From Calothrix sp. HK-06 (GTDB lineage: Bacteria; Cyanobacteriota; Cyanobacteriia; Cyanobacteriales; Nostocaceae): 64,000 nucleotides of DNA. The stretch is from positions 1-64,000 of the forward strand of contig NZ_MRCD01000045.1 in assembly GCF_001904745.1 (NCBI RefSeq). The letters are read 5' to 3'. Both the position numbers and the translations under genes were made by a program. This document shows, piece by piece, positions 43,394-51,447 of the stretch. The notes under the pieces are model-generated. The model ran no database searches and was not told where the DNA came from. It saw only the letters and a program-made list of their open reading frames with translations. How positions within the stretch are numbered: the stretch's first letter is position 1; the number at the start of each line of letters is the position of its first letter.

Positions 43394-43897
43394 ATGTTTA
43401 CATATACCGCGTTATCGGGAAAGATAACTTTCTTTTCCGAAGAGACTCACCAGGACGGAGATTTGATTCTCCGAGGAAAATACCAATTTACTTCCGTGCC
43501 AGCAAGTAAAGGTAAACCTGCTCAAAAAGATGAAGTCGCTTTTAAGTGCAAAGGCAGACCAGCAGAGGAAATAAAAGCCTCTGGTATGCATAGTACTGGA
43601 GTAGCAGAAGGTTACGTCGATATCAAAATCGAAATTAGAACAGTTAAAGACGTAACCTTTAAAGATAAAGTACCAACCTTTGTCATAAGGAATTGGTGTG
43701 CTTCTTCATCAAACCTATTTTCACCAACTGTGTTCGATGAAGAAATAATAGTTGATGAAGATAGTGAAATAGCTGAAGATAATGAAGCGTCTGAAATAGC
43801 TCAAAATTCTGATACCTTAGTTAATGAGGAAGAAGAATTTGACGGCGCCTACAACCCAGAACAAGCGCCACGACCTGCTGTGTCATTCAGTTTTTAA
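43394..43897 (+). CDS. SSB-like OB protein with acidic tail
   Basis: 167 residues from ATG 43394. The first 110 are beta-rich (LSGKITFFSEETHQDGDLIL, EVAFKCKGRPAEEIKASG, YVDIKIEIRTVKDVTFKDKV). The C-terminal 50 are strongly acidic (IIVDEDSEIAEDNEASEIAQ, EEEEFDGAYNP) and end in VSFSF, reminiscent of acidic SSB tails ending in Phe. Coupled to ssb (1 bp apart), so the two probably act together on ssDNA. Homology is inferred from shape and context. Confidence 0.55.
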   Translation: MFTYTALSGKITFFSEETHQDGDLILRGKYQFTSVPASKGKPAQKDEVAFKCKGRPAEEIKASGMHSTGVAEGYVDIKIEIRTVKDVTFKDKVPTFVIRNWCASSSNLFSPTVFDEEIIVDEDSEIAEDNEASEIAQNSDTLVNEEEEFDGAYNPEQAPRPAVSFSF

Positions 43898-43983
43898 TTA
43901 AATACTAACTGAATATTAATAATAAATAAGTACCATTGATACCACAAAAAGGTACTTGTTTTTTTCTTGACAGTTTTACTCAA

Positions 43984-44123
43984 AGAATTCGATTCTTAAC
44001 TGGAAACGCCTGAAACCCTGATTATGTCGTCATTAATTTTTCTAAAATTGTTCAAGTTTCGATGCAAGTTTTCAGTTGCGAGATAGTTATATTTTAAAGC
44101 ACAAGGAATTCGGTTCTTAACTG
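43984..44123. repeat. Two inverted copies of the par-region 20-bp repeat
   Basis: AGAATTCGATTCTTAACTGG (43984-44003) and GGAATTCGGTTCTTAACTGG (44104-44123) are reverse-complement versions of the tandem unit at 44299-44398. They bring the total to seven copies upstream of parA. Confidence 0.55.
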
Positions 44124-44298
44124 GATGTAGTAGCTAAATACTATAAAGTATTTTACTGATACCAATCTTGTAAAAGTGACAGCCAAGCATTACAATTGTA
44201 GTCCTTGGTAAAAACACGCTCCGTAAATATAAAATTACATTTGTAGATAATAATATATCTATATATTGAAGGTTTTCAGGGTGTGTGTAACAGTCACT

Positions 44299-44398
44299 TA
44301 AGAACCTCATTCCCTACTTAAGAACCACATTCCCTAGATTAGAACCTAATTCCCTAGATTAGAATCTAATTACCTAGATCAGAAGCGAATTCCCTATT
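44299..44398. repeat. Five tandem 20-bp repeats upstream of parA
   Basis: Exact 20-bp periodicity, consensus about TTAGAACCTAATTCCCTAGA, five copies ending 83 bp before parA. With the two inverted copies further upstream, this is a strong candidate for the partition centromere (ParB-binding array) or iterons of a second origin. TTGATATAAT at 44446-44455 may be the parA -10 region. Confidence 0.7.
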
Positions 44399-44481
44399 GC
44401 ACACAAGCAGAAGGACTAAACCCACCTATAACCATTGCTAATTCTTTGATATAATCTCCTCCTAACTTAAAAACTTTAACA

Positions 44482-45246
44482 ATGAAAAAAATCATTGCTG
44501 TTGTAAATCAAAGCGGTGGCGCAGGGAAAACCACCCTTAGCCAAAATATTGGATACCACTTAGGCTTAAAAAATAAAGTCTTACTAGTAGACATGGACCC
44601 GCAGGCATCACTCACTGCTTTTATGGGACTAGAGAAATCAAAGCTTGAAATCGAACAAAACATTTATGGCGCCATAACCGAACGCTCTCCCATTAAAGTG
44701 TGGCATGAACCAATACACGGAGTTTATTTTATTCCAACCAATCAAGAATTATCTTCGGCAGAAATAGAAGTATCGAAAGATGTGACTGCCGATAACCGAA
44801 TACGCCTAAAAACAGCCCTAGAAGAAATAGACGGTCAATTTGACTACGCTATACTCGATTGTCCACCATCACTAAGTCTGCTATCTATAATGAGCCTAGT
44901 AGCTGCAACTCATGTAGTTATCCCCCTTGAAACACAGTACAAGTGCTACAAAGGAACCGACGATTTGTTTGGTACAATTGCTAACGTCAAAAAAAGAGGG
45001 CATAAAAACCTAGAAATCGCCTGTATCGTACCAAATAAATATGAAGATAGAAACCTCCATGATAAAGAAATATTGGAAGAAGTAAGCAGACTCGTCCAAG
45101 GTAAAATTCACGTCACCGAACCAATTCCCAAATCAACTGCTTTCGCAGGCGCCTCAAAGGAACATGTTCCACTTGCGCTGTACAAAAAAGCGCATCCAGG
45201 CGTTAGAATGCTTCAAGCAATATCTGACTATCTAGAAAACCTATGA
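44482..45246 (+). CDS. parA: ParA partition ATPase
   Basis: 254 residues. Deviant Walker A VNQSGGAGKTTLS at the N-terminus, LVDMDPQASLTA, Walker B YAILDCPPSLSLLS, and the C-terminal AYKK-like region. Small ParA (type Ib size) without an N-terminal HTH. It forms ATP-dependent nucleoid-bound patterns that move ParB-parS complexes. Overlaps parB by 4 bp (ATGA). The repeat array lies upstream. Confidence 0.92.
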   Translation: MKKIIAVVNQSGGAGKTTLSQNIGYHLGLKNKVLLVDMDPQASLTAFMGLEKSKLEIEQNIYGAITERSPIKVWHEPIHGVYFIPTNQELSSAEIEVSKDVTADNRIRLKTALEEIDGQFDYAILDCPPSLSLLSIMSLVAATHVVIPLETQYKCYKGTDDLFGTIANVKKRGHKNLEIACIVPNKYEDRNLHDKEILEEVSRLVQGKIHVTEPIPKSTAFAGASKEHVPLALYKKAHPGVRMLQAISDYLENL

Positions 45247-46199
45247 AGCAAATATCCTCAAAACGTCCTTTAGAAACAATGTCGAATTTGGATAGCTTAT
45301 TTGGCGGCAACCTTGAAGACATATCCACCAACTTAATACCATTGAACGACATTGTACGCCCCGCATCCCAACCACGCCGCTACTTTGATGAAGAAAAAAT
45401 TCAATCCCTTGCCGAAAGCATTTCTAATGATGGGCTATTAGAACCAATAGTTGTCAGAAAGCTCGAAAACGGGACTTATGAATTGGTTGCGGGAGAACGA
45501 CGCCTGCGTGCTTGTCAAAAGCTTCAAAAACAAGAAGTGCCTGCCAATGTTATAGAGTGCGACAACATCCAAGCGAATCGCATACGCTTAATTGAAAACT
45601 TACAGCGGGAAGACCTCAACACATATGAAGAAACAATCGGCATTCTAGAACTGTTAGCTATATTACTTGAAAAACAAGAAACCGAAATAATCAAGCTTCT
45701 TCATGTCATGCATGATGCTGACAAGGGTAAAACTCCCCAAAACGTTTTGGGGAGTGCTGAAAGTAAGGTAATTCAAGACCTTTTTCATAAACTTGGTAAA
45801 ATCACATGGCAAAGCTTCCTCACAGCTAGGGTGCCTATCCTTAAGCTTCATGATGATATAAAAGAAGTTCTAGCAAAAGGACAATTAGAATACACTAAAG
45901 CATTGGCAATATCCAAAATTAAAAACGATACAGCAAGGAATGAGGTCTTGCAGCAAGCAATAGACGAGAAATTGTCTTTGTCAAAAATTAAGGAGTTAGT
46001 TGAAAAAGCTGTTGGGAAAGAATCAGTACCTAGATCACCTAGCTACCAACCAAAAGATGTTACTATTCGCTTTGGTAAAGTAAATAAACTTCTAAAAGAT
46101 ACTGATATTTGGGATAGACCAGAAGAAGCAAGTCGATTAGTTAAATATTTAAGTCAAATAGAAAAATTATTAATGTCGGATTCAAATACTGAGGCTTAA
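45243..46199 (+). CDS. parB: ParB partition protein
   Basis: 318 residues. N-terminal CTPase domain with SQPRRYFDEEKIQSLAESI, EPIVVRK, LVAGERRLRACQKL and the ENLQREDLN box; central HTH region (TWQSFLTARVPILKL, KGQLEYTKALAISKI); a short C-terminal dimerisation tail. Translationally coupled to parA. A 24-bp perfect palindrome (45732-45755) encodes TPQNVLGS inside the gene. Confidence 0.9.
   Translation: MKQISSKRPLETMSNLDSLFGGNLEDISTNLIPLNDIVRPASQPRRYFDEEKIQSLAESISNDGLLEPIVVRKLENGTYELVAGERRLRACQKLQKQEVPANVIECDNIQANRIRLIENLQREDLNTYEETIGILELLAILLEKQETEIIKLLHVMHDADKGKTPQNVLGSAESKVIQDLFHKLGKITWQSFLTARVPILKLHDDIKEVLAKGQLEYTKALAISKIKNDTARNEVLQQAIDEKLSLSKIKELVEKAVGKESVPRSPSYQPKDVTIRFGKVNKLLKDTDIWDRPEEASRLVKYLSQIEKLLMSDSNTEA
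45732..45755. promoter_or_regulatory. 24-bp perfect palindrome within parB
   Basis: ACTCCCCAAAAC followed immediately by its exact reverse complement, all within parB and in frame as eight codons. parS sites often lie in or near parB, so it could be a ParB-binding site; it could also form a strong RNA hairpin. Confidence 0.5.
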
Positions 46200-46385
46200 C
46201 CAAGCGCAAAGTAGAGCATAAGAAGTATGTGGAAGTTTTCTGCGAGTCTTTGCAAATGGCACTCCGTTAAACCCGTTAAACGAACTGGACTAGACGGAAC
46301 ACCATAAGCAAAGGCTTCGCCATCAACTAAAAAAAGGGAAAACTACGCTTGCGTAATAAAACAAAATAATGAATGCATTATAAAA

Positions 46386-46781
46386 TTAAGAAGGAAAATC
46401 AATATCATTGCATTTAGATAAAAATATAATTTGGTCACACGTGCTTAAAGAAAGTAGCTCTGTGTGTTGTTTGACAATAACAGTACCATATGGGCGCCTG
46501 TCTTGAATATTATAGTAAACGCTTATCAGATTTTGGGTAAACCTAGATAAACCGTATTCGCAATACTTTAGCAAAGGGTAGTCTTCAGGGGTTGCGTAGA
46601 TACAATAACCCAGACAATACCCAACATCCCATGCTTTACCTGTATTAAATGAATCACACTTAAACAAGGTTGCTGTCATGTAAGTGCGTTCCAGAATTAA
46701 GGCACCTTCAAAATAATCAACTCTAAGTGCTGCAAGAATTGATCGCGGTAGTGGTAACACATCAATCCCATTTGATATCAT
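46386..46781 (-). CDS. Hypothetical protein
   Basis: 131 residues. MISNGIDVLPLPRSILAALR, then a Cys/Tyr-rich middle (WDVGYCLGYCIYATPEDYPL), no signal or membrane helix. Not recognised. Convergent with parB across a 186-bp gap with no clear feature. The region 46782-47150 upstream is AT-rich (likely promoter DNA) with nothing else seen. Confidence 0.5.
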   Translation of the reverse strand: MISNGIDVLPLPRSILAALRVDYFEGALILERTYMTATLFKCDSFNTGKAWDVGYCLGYCIYATPEDYPLLKYCEYGLSRFTQNLISVYYNIQDRRPYGTVIVKQHTELLSLSTCDQIIFLSKCNDIDFPS

Positions 46782-47150
46782 GCCATCACCTCAAATTGAT
46801 TCTGCAACCGTAATAAAATATGCTGCTTTAAATAAATTTTCATTATTATTTAAATTAATTACTGATACAAATAAGTATCAGAAATACAAAAGCTCATTAC
46901 ATCTTGCGAAAGTCGTATTTTATCTAAGTAGTAGAAAACATATATTTTAGCTGAAATCAAAACTACTAAATTACTTTATAAACAAGGCTTTTAGGAATTT
47001 TGAACATAGTATTCAAAACCATCTATTTATCTATACAATTATACTTAATTATCCAAATATAGTAACCTGAAATACAGGATTTACAGTATTTTTACATAAC
47101 ATAGTTACTACACATGAAGTATATTTAAGCATTATTGATGAAGTACCAAA

Positions 47151-47534
47151 ATGAAAGTAGGAATTATCGCAGCATTCTTATCTATTAGTACGTTTGCAAT
47201 TCCTGTAAGCGCGAATATCGCAAATAATGAATTTCAGATGGAAATGGATTGTAGTGTTGCTAAAAATAATATGTTGGATATAACGCTATCTGGTAAAACA
47301 CGCAGTGAATTTAAGGGTGCAAATTTAAAGATAATTGCCCTCCCAAGCCAAGAGGTGATTACAGAAACAAAAAGTCTTCCAAGTAGTGGTACTGATGGTC
47401 AACCAACTCCCACAGATAGATTTGGTCTATTTGTGGCACCTTATTCACCAAACACTACTGCAATCCAAGTAACTGGCGATATTCAATCATCCAATGGCAG
47501 TTTAAAAGTGAATACTGCCACAAACTGCCAGTAA
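47151..47534 (+). CDS. Small secreted protein
   Basis: 127 residues. Signal peptide MKVGIIAAFLSISTFAIPVSA, then a beta-rich mature domain with two cysteines (MDCSVAKNN and terminal TNCQ) that could be disulphide-linked. Resembles small exported proteins of unknown role in cyanobacteria. A separate gene with a 250-bp AT-rich upstream. Confidence 0.6.
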   Translation: MKVGIIAAFLSISTFAIPVSANIANNEFQMEMDCSVAKNNMLDITLSGKTRSEFKGANLKIIALPSQEVITETKSLPSSGTDGQPTPTDRFGLFVAPYSPNTTAIQVTGDIQSSNGSLKVNTATNCQ

Positions 47535-47558
47535 ATATTTCAAGGGTGCTCTACACTG

Positions 47559-47570
47559 CTGCTGACGCAG
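47559..47570 (+). promoter_or_regulatory. TNAC hairpin element 6
   Basis: CTGC-TGAC-GCAG with upstream ACT; perfect 4-bp stem, 39 nt before ATG 47610. Confidence 0.5.
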
Positions 47571-47609
47571 GTAATTACTGATTACTTACTAACACAGAAG
47601 AGTCAGACT

Positions 47610-47831
47610 ATGAATAACAGCAATTTTCAAAATAATTTGGCAACTGCTACCGAATTTGTAAAATCTCGTGCTTTCTTCTTCATGGCAGGAATGTTAACTG
47701 TAGTTGGATTTGCTACTGTCGTCCCGGCTAATACATTAGAACGTATAGGTGAAGTGTCAAATCAGCATAAGTGCAACATACTCTTAGGTGGCACATACCA
47801 AAACCGTGTATGCGATTTAAGAGTTAAATAA
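47610..47831 (+). CDS. Small membrane or secreted protein
   Basis: 73 residues with AGAAGAG before ATG 47610. One hydrophobic helix (AFFFMAGMLTVVGFATVVPA), then a short tail with two Cys (HKCNILLGGTYQNRVCDL). May be a cleaved or anchored periplasmic peptide. A TNAC hairpin precedes and a terminator follows. Confidence 0.55.
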   Translation: MNNSNFQNNLATATEFVKSRAFFFMAGMLTVVGFATVVPANTLERIGEVSNQHKCNILLGGTYQNRVCDLRVK

Positions 47832-47846
47832 AAGTTGTATGTAGGC

Positions 47847-47875
47847 GCCCCAATTGGGGCGTTTACTTTTTAATT
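47847..47875 (+). terminator. Rho-independent terminator
   Basis: CGCCCCAA/TTGGGGCG perfect palindrome (47847-47862) followed by TTTACTTTTT. Confidence 0.75.
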
Positions 47876-47914
47876 GAACTACGATGCCAATCTCCACAGT
47901 CCACAATCCACACT

Positions 47915-47928
47915 GGCGCTAACGCGCT
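47915..47928 (+). promoter_or_regulatory. TNAC hairpin element 7
   Basis: GGCGC-TAAC-GCGCT: five pairs (one G-T), preceded by ACT, 33 nt before ATG 47962. Confidence 0.5.
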
Positions 47929-47961
47929 TATTCTTTGAGTAAATTTGGTTAATACAAAATT

Positions 47962-48225
47962 ATGCATATCAAAGTTTTAGGAGTTTGGGTAAGCACTGTT
48001 AGCGGTAACACCTTTTCCCCAGCAATCCAACTCAATCGTCGCAGTTTCACCATCCGAACTAGCCACAATATGGAAACCACAATATCATGGTTCAACAGTC
48101 TACGTTGGAATAGTGACCATATTGCTCTATGGCTAGGTAAGCGAGCAATCGAAGGTGACGACTTTAACGGCTACTGGGAAACATATCGATATAAAGGAAT
48201 ATTAGGAGAACACACGTACATATAA
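47962..48225 (+). CDS. Small hypothetical protein
   Basis: 87 residues: MHIKVLGVWVSTVSGNTFSP and so on, rich in Trp (SWFNSLRWNSDHIALWLGKR). Soluble, no motif known. Terminator at 48239. Confidence 0.5.
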   Translation: MHIKVLGVWVSTVSGNTFSPAIQLNRRSFTIRTSHNMETTISWFNSLRWNSDHIALWLGKRAIEGDDFNGYWETYRYKGILGEHTYI

Positions 48226-48238
48226 TATTCCAACAAGA

Positions 48239-48264
48239 CTCCACAACTGTGGGGTTTTGTTTTT
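48239..48264 (+). terminator. Rho-independent terminator
   Basis: CTCCACA/TGTGGGG stem (one T-G pair) followed by TTTTGTTTTT. Confidence 0.65.
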
Positions 48265-48356
48265 CTACTAGCGCCACAATTCTACAGAGAAAAAACATCC
48301 AATTTATCTACAGTAATTTTTATTTATTTTTATATAAACAAAAACATTTTTTACTA

Positions 48357-48368
48357 CTGCTTACGCAG
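48357..48368 (+). promoter_or_regulatory. TNAC hairpin element 8
   Basis: CTGC-TTAC-GCAG with upstream ACT, 39 nt before ATG 48408. The flanks (ACTACTGC, AGAATTTA, TGATTA-TAAA) match element 9 closely. Confidence 0.55.
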
Positions 48369-48407
48369 AATTTAAATGATTGATTACTAAAAATCGAGGG
48401 ATATATC

Positions 48408-48737
48408 ATGGCTGTTATAAACACTGATAGAATGGGTAAATACAATCTGCTAGCCTTTAAGGTCAGAAAAGCTAAAGCATTTTGGTACTCACTAAAGTCT
48501 CTGATATGCGAAGCACTCCAGCGAAAAGAAGGAGTTTCGTGGCAGGGTTCCACACGCTTTAAGCTGATTGAAGAAGAAATGAAGGTTGAGTACGGGGAAC
48601 CCAGCAATTTAAACGATGAGCAAATTGAAATCATTTTGGTAGTTGCTGACGAAGACTTTGGCATGAACCCGTTAGACTTAGTTGCCAAGAACGAAGAATT
48701 AAACGCTGAACGCCAAAAATATCAAAACAGATATTAG
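48408..48737 (+). CDS. Small hypothetical protein
   Basis: 109 residues, strong GAGGG ribosome site. Basic N-terminal half (YNLLAFKVRKAKAFWYSLKS), acidic C-terminal half (DEQIEIILVVADEDFGMNPL). Possibly a small regulator; family not recognised. Confidence 0.5.
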   Translation: MAVINTDRMGKYNLLAFKVRKAKAFWYSLKSLICEALQRKEGVSWQGSTRFKLIEEEMKVEYGEPSNLNDEQIEIILVVADEDFGMNPLDLVAKNEELNAERQKYQNRY

Positions 48738-48761
48738 TGCTGATACTTAAAAATAAATTAG

Positions 48762-48793
48762 ATAGTGGATTCAAAACCACTATTTAATTTTTT
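48762..48793 (+). terminator. Rho-independent terminator
   Basis: ATAGTGG (48762-48768) pairs with CCACTAT (48777-48783), followed by TTAATTTTTT. Confidence 0.7.
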
Positions 48794-48819
48794 AGTTTTA
48801 AAACTCTACATCTACACTA

Positions 48820-48831
48820 CTGCTTACGCAG
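48820..48831 (+). promoter_or_regulatory. TNAC hairpin element 9
   Basis: CTGC-TTAC-GCAG with upstream ACT, 40 nt before ATG 48872. Confidence 0.55.
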
Positions 48832-48871
48832 AATTTAGGTGTATTGATTAGTAAATAAACAGGTTTAAATC

Positions 48872-49294
48872 ATGGCTAGAACTGCTACTGCTAAAAAGGC
48901 TACTACTGACACCAATTCTACTGACTCTACTACTACTGCTGATTCTACCAACAACACCACAAAGCCAAGTTGGTCAGTACTGGGAAATTTCTACGAACGT
49001 TTCTACACAAATGCTTATTTCGGGTTAAAGGACGTTTGGGGCAAAACTTGCCGAGCATATCTCAAGGATGAATTCGATTGGGATGAGTTCAATCAAGCTT
49101 TTGCTGAAGTTTTCGGTGAGGCAGATGAAAGAAGATGGTCGGCGCAAGACCTTCACGATACAGGAGTAAACTTTTTCTACTTAGGTTTCAAAGAGTTAGT
49201 AAAACGCAATTTGGATAATCTTAAAAAGCGCAAGCAGTATACAAATTCGCAATCATCAAAAAACCAAACATCCTCTTACGACGAACAATTCTAA
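48872..49294 (+). CDS. Hypothetical protein with Thr/Ser-rich N-terminus
   Basis: 140 residues. A low-complexity N-terminal 32 residues (KKATTDTNSTDSTTTADSTN), then a helical domain with many aromatics (SVLGNFYERFYTNAYFGLKD, FDWDEFNQAFAEVFGEADER). Cytosolic. Not recognised; its leader is nearly identical to that of the previous gene, so they are probably co-regulated. Confidence 0.5.
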   Translation: MARTATAKKATTDTNSTDSTTTADSTNNTTKPSWSVLGNFYERFYTNAYFGLKDVWGKTCRAYLKDEFDWDEFNQAFAEVFGEADERRWSAQDLHDTGVNFFYLGFKELVKRNLDNLKKRKQYTNSQSSKNQTSSYDEQF

Positions 49295-49366
49295 AATTGA
49301 GTGTGCTTGCTAAAATGCAGGCACCTTAATTTTTTCTCACAACCTCCTACATCTGTAACCCAAAAC

Positions 49367-49382
49367 TGTTGCTAACGCAATA
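49367..49382 (+). promoter_or_regulatory. TNAC hairpin element 10
   Basis: TGTTGC-TAAC-GCAATA: six pairs (one G-T), the upstream ACT overlapping the stem base. It lies 48 nt before ATG 49431, or 36 before ATG 49419. Confidence 0.5.
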
Positions 49383-49430
49383 ATTTAGTGAGCAATAATG
49401 CTCAAATAACCATTGTAAATGGAGGACGAA

Positions 49431-49604
49431 ATGAACGTAGAATTCAATCTCGAAATCAAGCTCAAGGGCAAAATGTCTTTGAGGCGCCTGCTTATTCTGG
49501 TTGTTAGCGGTGCTTTGGTTGTGGGCAATCTGATGTCTACAAATCCAAGTAACATTATCAACAAGGTTAAGCAAATTGAAAGCGTAATTACTAACACCAA
49601 GTAA
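49431..49604 (+). CDS. Small membrane protein
   Basis: 57 residues from ATG 49431, with a perfect GGAGG 4-8 nt upstream (ATG 49419 overlaps that site). One helix (LLILVVSGALVVGNLM) with a basic region before it. Terminator follows. Function unknown. Confidence 0.5.
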   Translation: MNVEFNLEIKLKGKMSLRRLLILVVSGALVVGNLMSTNPSNIINKVKQIESVITNTK

Positions 49605-49615
49605 CACGCTCACAT

Positions 49616-49650
49616 GAAGGGGTGGCGAATATGCTGCTCCTTCTTTTTTT
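49616..49650 (+). terminator. Rho-independent terminator
   Basis: GAAGGGGTGGC/GCTGCTCCTTC arms (two G-T pairs) followed by seven T. Confidence 0.7.
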
Positions 49651-49710
49651 GTATTAAAATGTAGTTAGTGTTGCAATAGATACCTGTCACCTTTTCTTTC
49701 TTTTGTGCAG

Positions 49711-49722
49711 CCGCTAACGCGG
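49711..49722 (+). promoter_or_regulatory. TNAC hairpin element 11
   Basis: CCGC-TAAC-GCGG, perfect 4-bp stem, 35 nt before ATG 49758. The upstream trinucleotide is GCA rather than ACT. Confidence 0.45.
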
Positions 49723-49757
49723 ATATTCAATGAAATATATATACAAATCTATCTAAT

Positions 49758-50114
49758 ATGACACACTGTCAAACTTGTAAGTACAACATAATCTCATCAT
49801 TCATGAAATGCGCGGTAAACCCTTCCAACTGTCAAGGTGGGTGGTCGGAAGCTTGCCAGCAATATGAACATGAAGCAACAAAAGAATTGAAATGTGGCAA
49901 TTGCTACTTCTTCAGAGGAGAGGGGGAAATATGCGGGAACCACTACGCCCAACTTGGGTATAGGGACAGTAACGACAAAGCATGTTGGGACTTTGAAAGC
50001 TATGAATCAGTAAAAGAGGAAATAGCTCGTGAAAGACGTGAAAATTGGATGGAGCATTTATCCCAATTCCATGCAAAGCTATTTCCTGATAATAAAATAA
50101 TGTTAATTAGATAG
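49758..50114 (+). CDS. Cysteine-rich probable zinc protein
   Basis: 118 residues with ordered cysteines: HCQTCKY, MKCAVNP, ACQQY, then KCGNCYFF, EICGNHY and KACWDFE. Two similar C-x2-C ... C-A/G-N-x modules suggest a tandem zinc-binding fold seen in small cyanobacterial proteins. Helical basic C-terminus (EEIARERRENWMEHL). Role unknown. Confidence 0.55.
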   Translation: MTHCQTCKYNIISSFMKCAVNPSNCQGGWSEACQQYEHEATKELKCGNCYFFRGEGEICGNHYAQLGYRDSNDKACWDFESYESVKEEIARERRENWMEHLSQFHAKLFPDNKIMLIR

Positions 50115-50123
50115 TTAGGAATA

Positions 50124-50152
50124 AGTAGCCAATAAGGGCTATTTATTTTTTT
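50124..50152 (+). terminator. Terminator between convergent genes
   Basis: TAGCC/GGGCTA stem then ATTTATTTTTTT, at the convergent ends of 49758-50114 and the ParM-like gene. Confidence 0.6.
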
Positions 50153-51390
50153 CAACTCACAATCGGTGGCAACGTACCAGCAGGTCTTTCCACTCGTCTC
50201 GGCTTAAGTACAAAATTCTTAGCGGCGCCATTATCCTCATCATCCTTACTCGCATCATCATTAGGCTTTGAGGCAACAACAACATTCAACCTTGCAGCAA
50301 CCAGCTTATAAAACACTTCATGTAATGCCCACACATCAGCCAACCTACTACCCAACTTTGACTCATATTCAGAGGGCACAACAACCCCACCATGCCACAC
50401 TATCTCAGTACTATCCACATAATATTTATCCAAATCACCCCGTAAGTACTCCGCTGTCCCCCCACACATTACTACCTCATCAAACTCTCCAGCTATCGTC
50501 TTCAACCACCGAACGACCAACCGTACATATTCATCCCTACTAGCAGCAACCGCATTACTAATCAATTCATAATCAGCCTCTATATCCTGTTGCCTGCGTT
50601 TACGAGACAACTTTTTCAATAGTTCGGGTGAATGCAAACTGTTGACTATTATTTCAACCAGATTAGGATTGTTTTTATCCAATCCAGAAACTCGCTTTGT
50701 GAGGTAATCTAGCATCCAACTCATACCAAGGTCGCTAGTGATACCTGGTTCAATTACACCTCCTCGAACTATAAAAGCGCTTGCATTACGGTATCCAACC
50801 ATTACATACAGTTGGCGCTTCTCATTAAATTCATCACCTAGTACATTTTTACGATGATTGTATATCCCACTACCTTCTGAATATACAGAACAGGTTTGTA
50901 CTTTAATATTCATCTTGCCGTCTGGTGTTTCAAAGGTAGCAGCAACCTTAATTAGCCGTGATTTTAGAATATCTTTATCACTTATCTCCCCAGATGGTAA
51001 CAACACACCCAGATGTAAATTGAATTTGGCTGGTAATTCCAACTCAACGCGAGCTGACCAAATAGCAGCAAGTATCTTGGGTAATGCTAGTTCATATTTC
51101 AATTCGTGTAATTGAGAAAACCCACCAAATCGATTACGTGCTAAGGCGCCAACTGCATAATATAGATACTCTTCATCCTCTCCCTTATACCCAACCCACG
51201 CACGGTCACTACTTCTACCCTCTGTTGGCGCCAAATCTAATGATGCTTTACTAATATCCGCTAGAGAGGAATCCATCAATAATAATGAGGGTTTATCACT
51301 CCCTACCTCTTGCACGACTATCTTTGTCTTACTCCCACCCATATCAATCATCATGACAACATGTTTAGGCTGTATGTTTTCTTTCTTCAT
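50152..51390 (-). CDS. ParM/StbA-like actin-family ATPase
   Basis: 412 residues. Actin-fold motifs: phosphate-1 MMIDMGGSKTKIVV at the N-terminus, phosphate-2 region LYVMVGYRNASAFIVRGG, and adenosine motif EVVMCGGTAEYLRGD. The C-terminal 35 residues are a polar tail. Plasmid ParM filaments push sister plasmids apart. The gene upstream (51448-51927) is in the position of an adaptor or DNA-binding partner. This is a second partition-type system beside ParA/ParB. Confidence 0.75.
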   Translation of the reverse strand: MKKENIQPKHVVMMIDMGGSKTKIVVQEVGSDKPSLLLMDSSLADISKASLDLAPTEGRSSDRAWVGYKGEDEEYLYYAVGALARNRFGGFSQLHELKYELALPKILAAIWSARVELELPAKFNLHLGVLLPSGEISDKDILKSRLIKVAATFETPDGKMNIKVQTCSVYSEGSGIYNHRKNVLGDEFNEKRQLYVMVGYRNASAFIVRGGVIEPGITSDLGMSWMLDYLTKRVSGLDKNNPNLVEIIVNSLHSPELLKKLSRKRRQQDIEADYELISNAVAASRDEYVRLVVRWLKTIAGEFDEVVMCGGTAEYLRGDLDKYYVDSTEIVWHGGVVVPSEYESKLGSRLADVWALHEVFYKLVAARLNVVVASKPNDDASKDDEDNGAAKNFVLKPRRVERPAGTLPPIVS

Positions 51391-51447
51391 AATTTATTCA
51401 ATAATTAAATAGATAGGATGCTTACAAAAGGCGCCGCACACCAACGA

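Noticed and set aside
44299-44398. CRISPR array
   Set aside because: Repeats are contiguous 20-bp units without spacers, and no cas genes are nearby; it is an iteron or centromere array.
46200-46385. Possible tRNA or structured RNA after parB
   Set aside because: Could not draw a cloverleaf or strong hairpin; only short chance repeats (CCGTTAAA twice).
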